In this document: in pieces, positions 60,790-64,000 of the stretch
Position numbering within the stretch: the first letter of the stretch is position 1
Layout of the letters: the number at the start of each line of letters is the position of its first letter
Assembly (NCBI GenBank): GCA_036345935.2
Contig: JADWOT020001165.1
Location: forward strand, 106,001-170,000
Length of the DNA stretch: 64,000 bases
Origin: Taenia hydatigena
Taxonomy: Eukaryota > Platyhelminthes > Cestoda > Cyclophyllidea > Taeniidae
Reading direction: 5' to 3'
The notes under the pieces: generated by a model
Seen by the model: the letters and a program-made list of their open reading frames with translations, nothing else
Database searches by the model: none
Told to the model about the DNA's origin: nothing
Position numbers and translations under genes: made by a program

Positions 60790-63700
60790 TGACACATCAG
60801 GGCGGCACCTCTGCTGGGAACCTTCGCATCTAGCTACTAGTCCACAGAGCGCACTTAATGGCTGTCCTTCGAATGCTGTGAGTCCATGTCTCAATCAAGA
60901 TATGCACAATGAACATCTGCTAGCACACACTGTTAGGCCTATCGGACAATTCTGCCCTACACATTCTTTAAAGGATATAAGTGAACTAGAAGTAATGAGA
61001 GAATTTCACTTACTGTAGTGCCGTTAGAATAATTAGGGTCTTCTTTCCTCACCAGGTTTGCAAATGAGGGCATAAAATGCTCAAAACACTTAAAAATAGT
61101 GCTTGATTACCACACTTTTACATATGCTACCTAAATGAAAGAAGAGTATTTCAAGTGCATTGTATTTTCATTGCTCTTAAGTAGAGTGCTGCCAAGAGCA
61201 TTATGACACCGCCTAATGCATATAAATCGCATTGTCGTTATTAAATGGAATACAAGATCAAAACGGTTTCATTCAAATGAACATCGTTGGCATGCTTATG
61301 CAAGATCGGATAGGTCCTGATGCCACCTTAAAAATCAAAGGAGACAACACTTGGGAAAATACATGCTGTGTGTGCAGTAGGACATAAGGTTACTGAGGGC
61401 CCAAAGTAGTCTCATTCCTAATATCGTAAATTAGCCATGATCTCACGATTATCCCAAGCTTCTTTCTTGGCTCTCCCCCTGATGAACTTACGAGGTCAGC
61501 CACCACATGTCTCCTAGTTGTGCAAGAAAAAGACCCACAAGCCAAATGTGCTACATGCATTGCGTTAATACTAAGCAGAACATATATGACTCAAGACCAT
61601 TGGGAAAATACTTTTGAAAACGCAAATAAATGAACAGGGGATTAATGGCGCTGATTGAGGAGGCTTGTGTACGTCTGAATGCAGCACTGCGTTAAGTAGA
61701 TGTAGAAAGTCTAGAATACAAACAAAAGGTCATATTCTTTAACACCAATGCAAAATGACTACAACTTATTTTTCCTTTACTTACTTGGCTGCTATCTGTG
61801 CTCGGTTGTGCTTTTCTCACATTCTCCACACCATTCTACTCTACCCAATTCCTGCCTCCCTTGTGACACATGAGTGAATTTAATCGCAGTGGATTGCCCC
61901 TCGAATGAGGTGAAGGGAGAAGTCCCTGTTGCATTTGCCTCCTCATACCCACCAACCCATCACAGGCTAACTGGCGCTTGATAATAATTTCAATTTGTAC
62001 CTACAAATAAACATCACGCCCACGCTCACAAATGTGACCACACACAATTTCGTAACTCGCGCCATCCCCCTTTCTCAAACTCGTCATCCATTGCTAACCA
62101 ACCTATCAGTAATTCAAGTTGACCCATCAATAATTTCCTCATACATTTAGAAATGTCAAATTGCTGTGCAGTTGTCCATAGAGCCTCTATTCTCCCTTGC
62201 TTTGCAGATAGCGCCACCTTCGAGAATGTCAGTATGCAGAGGGTGACCCGCTCATGTGTAAGTAGGTTTTACTTCGACTCATCTGCTTTGTCACTTACAG
62301 CAGCTGCAGTTTGAGCACTCTTTTCTTCTGGGTATCTTTGTAGATTCAAGCGTACGTCGGAGTCTAATTAACTTACCATCGTCACCTCCACTACAACCAA
62401 CATTAGCACTGATGTCAGGGCGACCACGACCAGCGCTAACGTAGGAAGCGTCTTTGCCAGTTAGTTCTCTAGCCACCACTACAGCAATGCTTCATTTATG
62501 TTTCACAGCCCTTACCTCCTCTCTCTTTTCGTCTCCTCTTCTGAAATCGCCTTTACTTATGTCAGCATCACCGATTCTCAAATACAACATTGGGCAGTTT
62601 GGTAAGTACCTTCTTTTTTCTCACCAAAGTCCTCAACATCCATTTAGCTCACTCTACATGCATTTGGCCATTTGCGTTTCATCCTCGCTGAGGTCTTATA
62701 TGTGGTATTTTGTGGAACACTAGTTACAGAGACCAACAGGGCCAGTTTCGAGCAGTGAAGATGGGATTAAATTGGTGAGGAGTGATGAATGGGAATGCGA
62801 TTTATCCAACTGTTTGACTGCAACAGGCAAATGACCGGACATGCACGAGCAGGAAGTGAAGTGGCACTTGATACCCTTTTTGATGGGATTCGACTCCCTC
62901 ACGTCACCATTGCTAATCGCAGTAAGGAGGGAGTAGGGAGGGAAGAAGAAGATGTAGAAGCCGTGAGATTGCAAAATAGAAAATGGAGATAATTTTTGCA
63001 GTCCCAAATTCCCTAATGAATGACTCCAGTAGTTCAGCGTTGCATTCATAAATATGCTAGTAAACCAGCCCCTTAATTTGAACGAAATAAGCAAAGAAAT
63101 AGAGATGAAGGTGGTGTGGTGTCCACTGCCATCATTACAAGCAGCAGCTGACAACTGCTTGGGAAATGAGAGTGCAGATAGATGTGTGAGGAGATAGAGG
63201 ATGCAATAGCCATGCGCATTGATACGTGGAGAGCGGTAGATAAAGAGGTGAGTGGGTGAATAAATGATAGAGATCTCCTGTACTTGTACTTTGACCAAAA
63301 GCCAACCCACTGCTCCTCTCTACTCTTACCTCATCGACCTCTATCTTCAACTCTCTTTCGTCCTTTAGCAAGTTAGCATTCTTTCTTTCCTTTTTGAATT
63401 CCTCTCTCTTGTTTACTTTACCAATGCCTATTCCACTCAAGGCAGCAAACCTTTCGTCTCACCACCTTCTATTCTAGCAAATAAAACAAATGAAGAGGCG
63501 ATCTTTAATCTAACCTCCTTGTGCTATTACTTCCCTTTGTTTTCAATCCAACTTATCAATCCGCAACATCCCTAACTTCTGCGGTGACTAATGATTCGAT
63601 TAGATTCTCGCTTGCTTGACTTCCGTTTTGATTGTTTGGTGTTAAAATAAGTGTCAGTGAAATCATTTTGAGTTCTTAAACGACACCCGCATTAAATCAT

Positions 63701-64000
63701 TAAGAAGTTGACTAGGCTTGTCCATGAGGAAGAAGCGAAACCACATTACTAGTGCTCTAATGATCACCAGCCTAGTTCTCCTCTATACGCGGCAATGACA
63801 GTGTGAACACTATGAGCATGCATGGGTGCAGTGCTACTTCCTACCTCCGTCCCTCCGTTGCTTTGAAACTTTGGTGACCTGTGCAGTTAGTTCGCAGATG
63901 CTACATACACATTTAAATAGTTGTAAAGATTGGCCTTTTGAGATGCTTTTTGCATTTCTTGTAGCTTTGCAATCATTACTGAGCATTGAAGACATTAGGC

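Larger units (their letters stand above)
56931..64000. other. No supported gene; anonymous ORFs
   Basis: The longest open frame is 62720-63310 on the minus strand (196 codons) without any domain or sensible composition. 58907-59209 and 60475-60789 on the plus strand read like ordinary protein but match nothing I know. The end of the window has pyrimidine-rich tracts (63300-63480). Confidence 0.45.

Noticed and set aside
62720..63310. 196-codon minus-strand ORF, the longest in the window
   Set aside because: No domain, no plausible composition, no splice context; one frame of this length is expected about once by chance in this much DNA.
1..64000. CRISPR arrays, rRNA, snRNA or spliced-leader genes, bacterial operons
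   Set aside because: No regularly spaced repeats and no rRNA, snRNA or spliced-leader signature was seen, and the gene structure is eukaryotic.

Overview
The window reads as nuclear DNA of an intron-bearing animal. Coding sequence occurs as short exons with GT-AG borders and matching phases, separated by introns of about 50 bp to 1.1 kb. Spacing is gene-poor, there are no operons or bacterial ribosome-binding sites, and tRNA-derived short repeats are present. An invertebrate, perhaps a lophotrochozoan or flatworm, fits, but I cannot fix the taxon from sequence alone. All family assignments come from reading translations against remembered family motifs; no search was run.

Layout: 1-15.8 kb holds no gene I can support, apart from one possible fragment of a LINE reverse transcriptase near 15.0-15.3 kb. 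At 15.8-25.05 kb on the minus strand, twelve exons assemble into a 701-codon protein related to DUR3 urea/solute symporters (sodium:solute symporter superfamily). Every internal junction is phase-consistent, but codon 285 is TAA, so it is probably a young pseudogene. The model also carries a cysteine-rich, zinc-knuckle-like insert, and several family signature motifs are replaced. Immediately upstream of its first ATG (25.08-26.07 kb) is a 1 kb imperfect inverted repeat with arms of about 413 bp. Each arm carries an outward-facing TATA-like site.

From 26 to 40 kb I find only weak ORFs. At 40.0-43.6 kb there are three related repeats about 440 bp long (one truncated). In two of them a tRNA-Arg-like head joins a shared body, which makes them a tRNA-Arg SINE family. 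A sound tRNA-Arg(CCG) gene lies at 47.1 kb. A 60 bp sequence recurs inverted at 41.8 and 46.0 kb.

At 51.67-52.56 kb on the plus strand is the 3' part of a C2H2 zinc-finger gene: four exons, tiny introns (52-130 bp), phases all consistent. At 54.7 and 55.9 kb on the plus strand are two decayed exons of a second DUR3-like copy, in opposite orientation to the first. The last 7 kb contains a 97 bp tandem duplication, microsatellites and anonymous ORFs.

Functionally, the only systems visible are a solute transporter family in decay, one zinc-finger protein, and Pol III-type elements (a tRNA and the SINEs probably derived from one).
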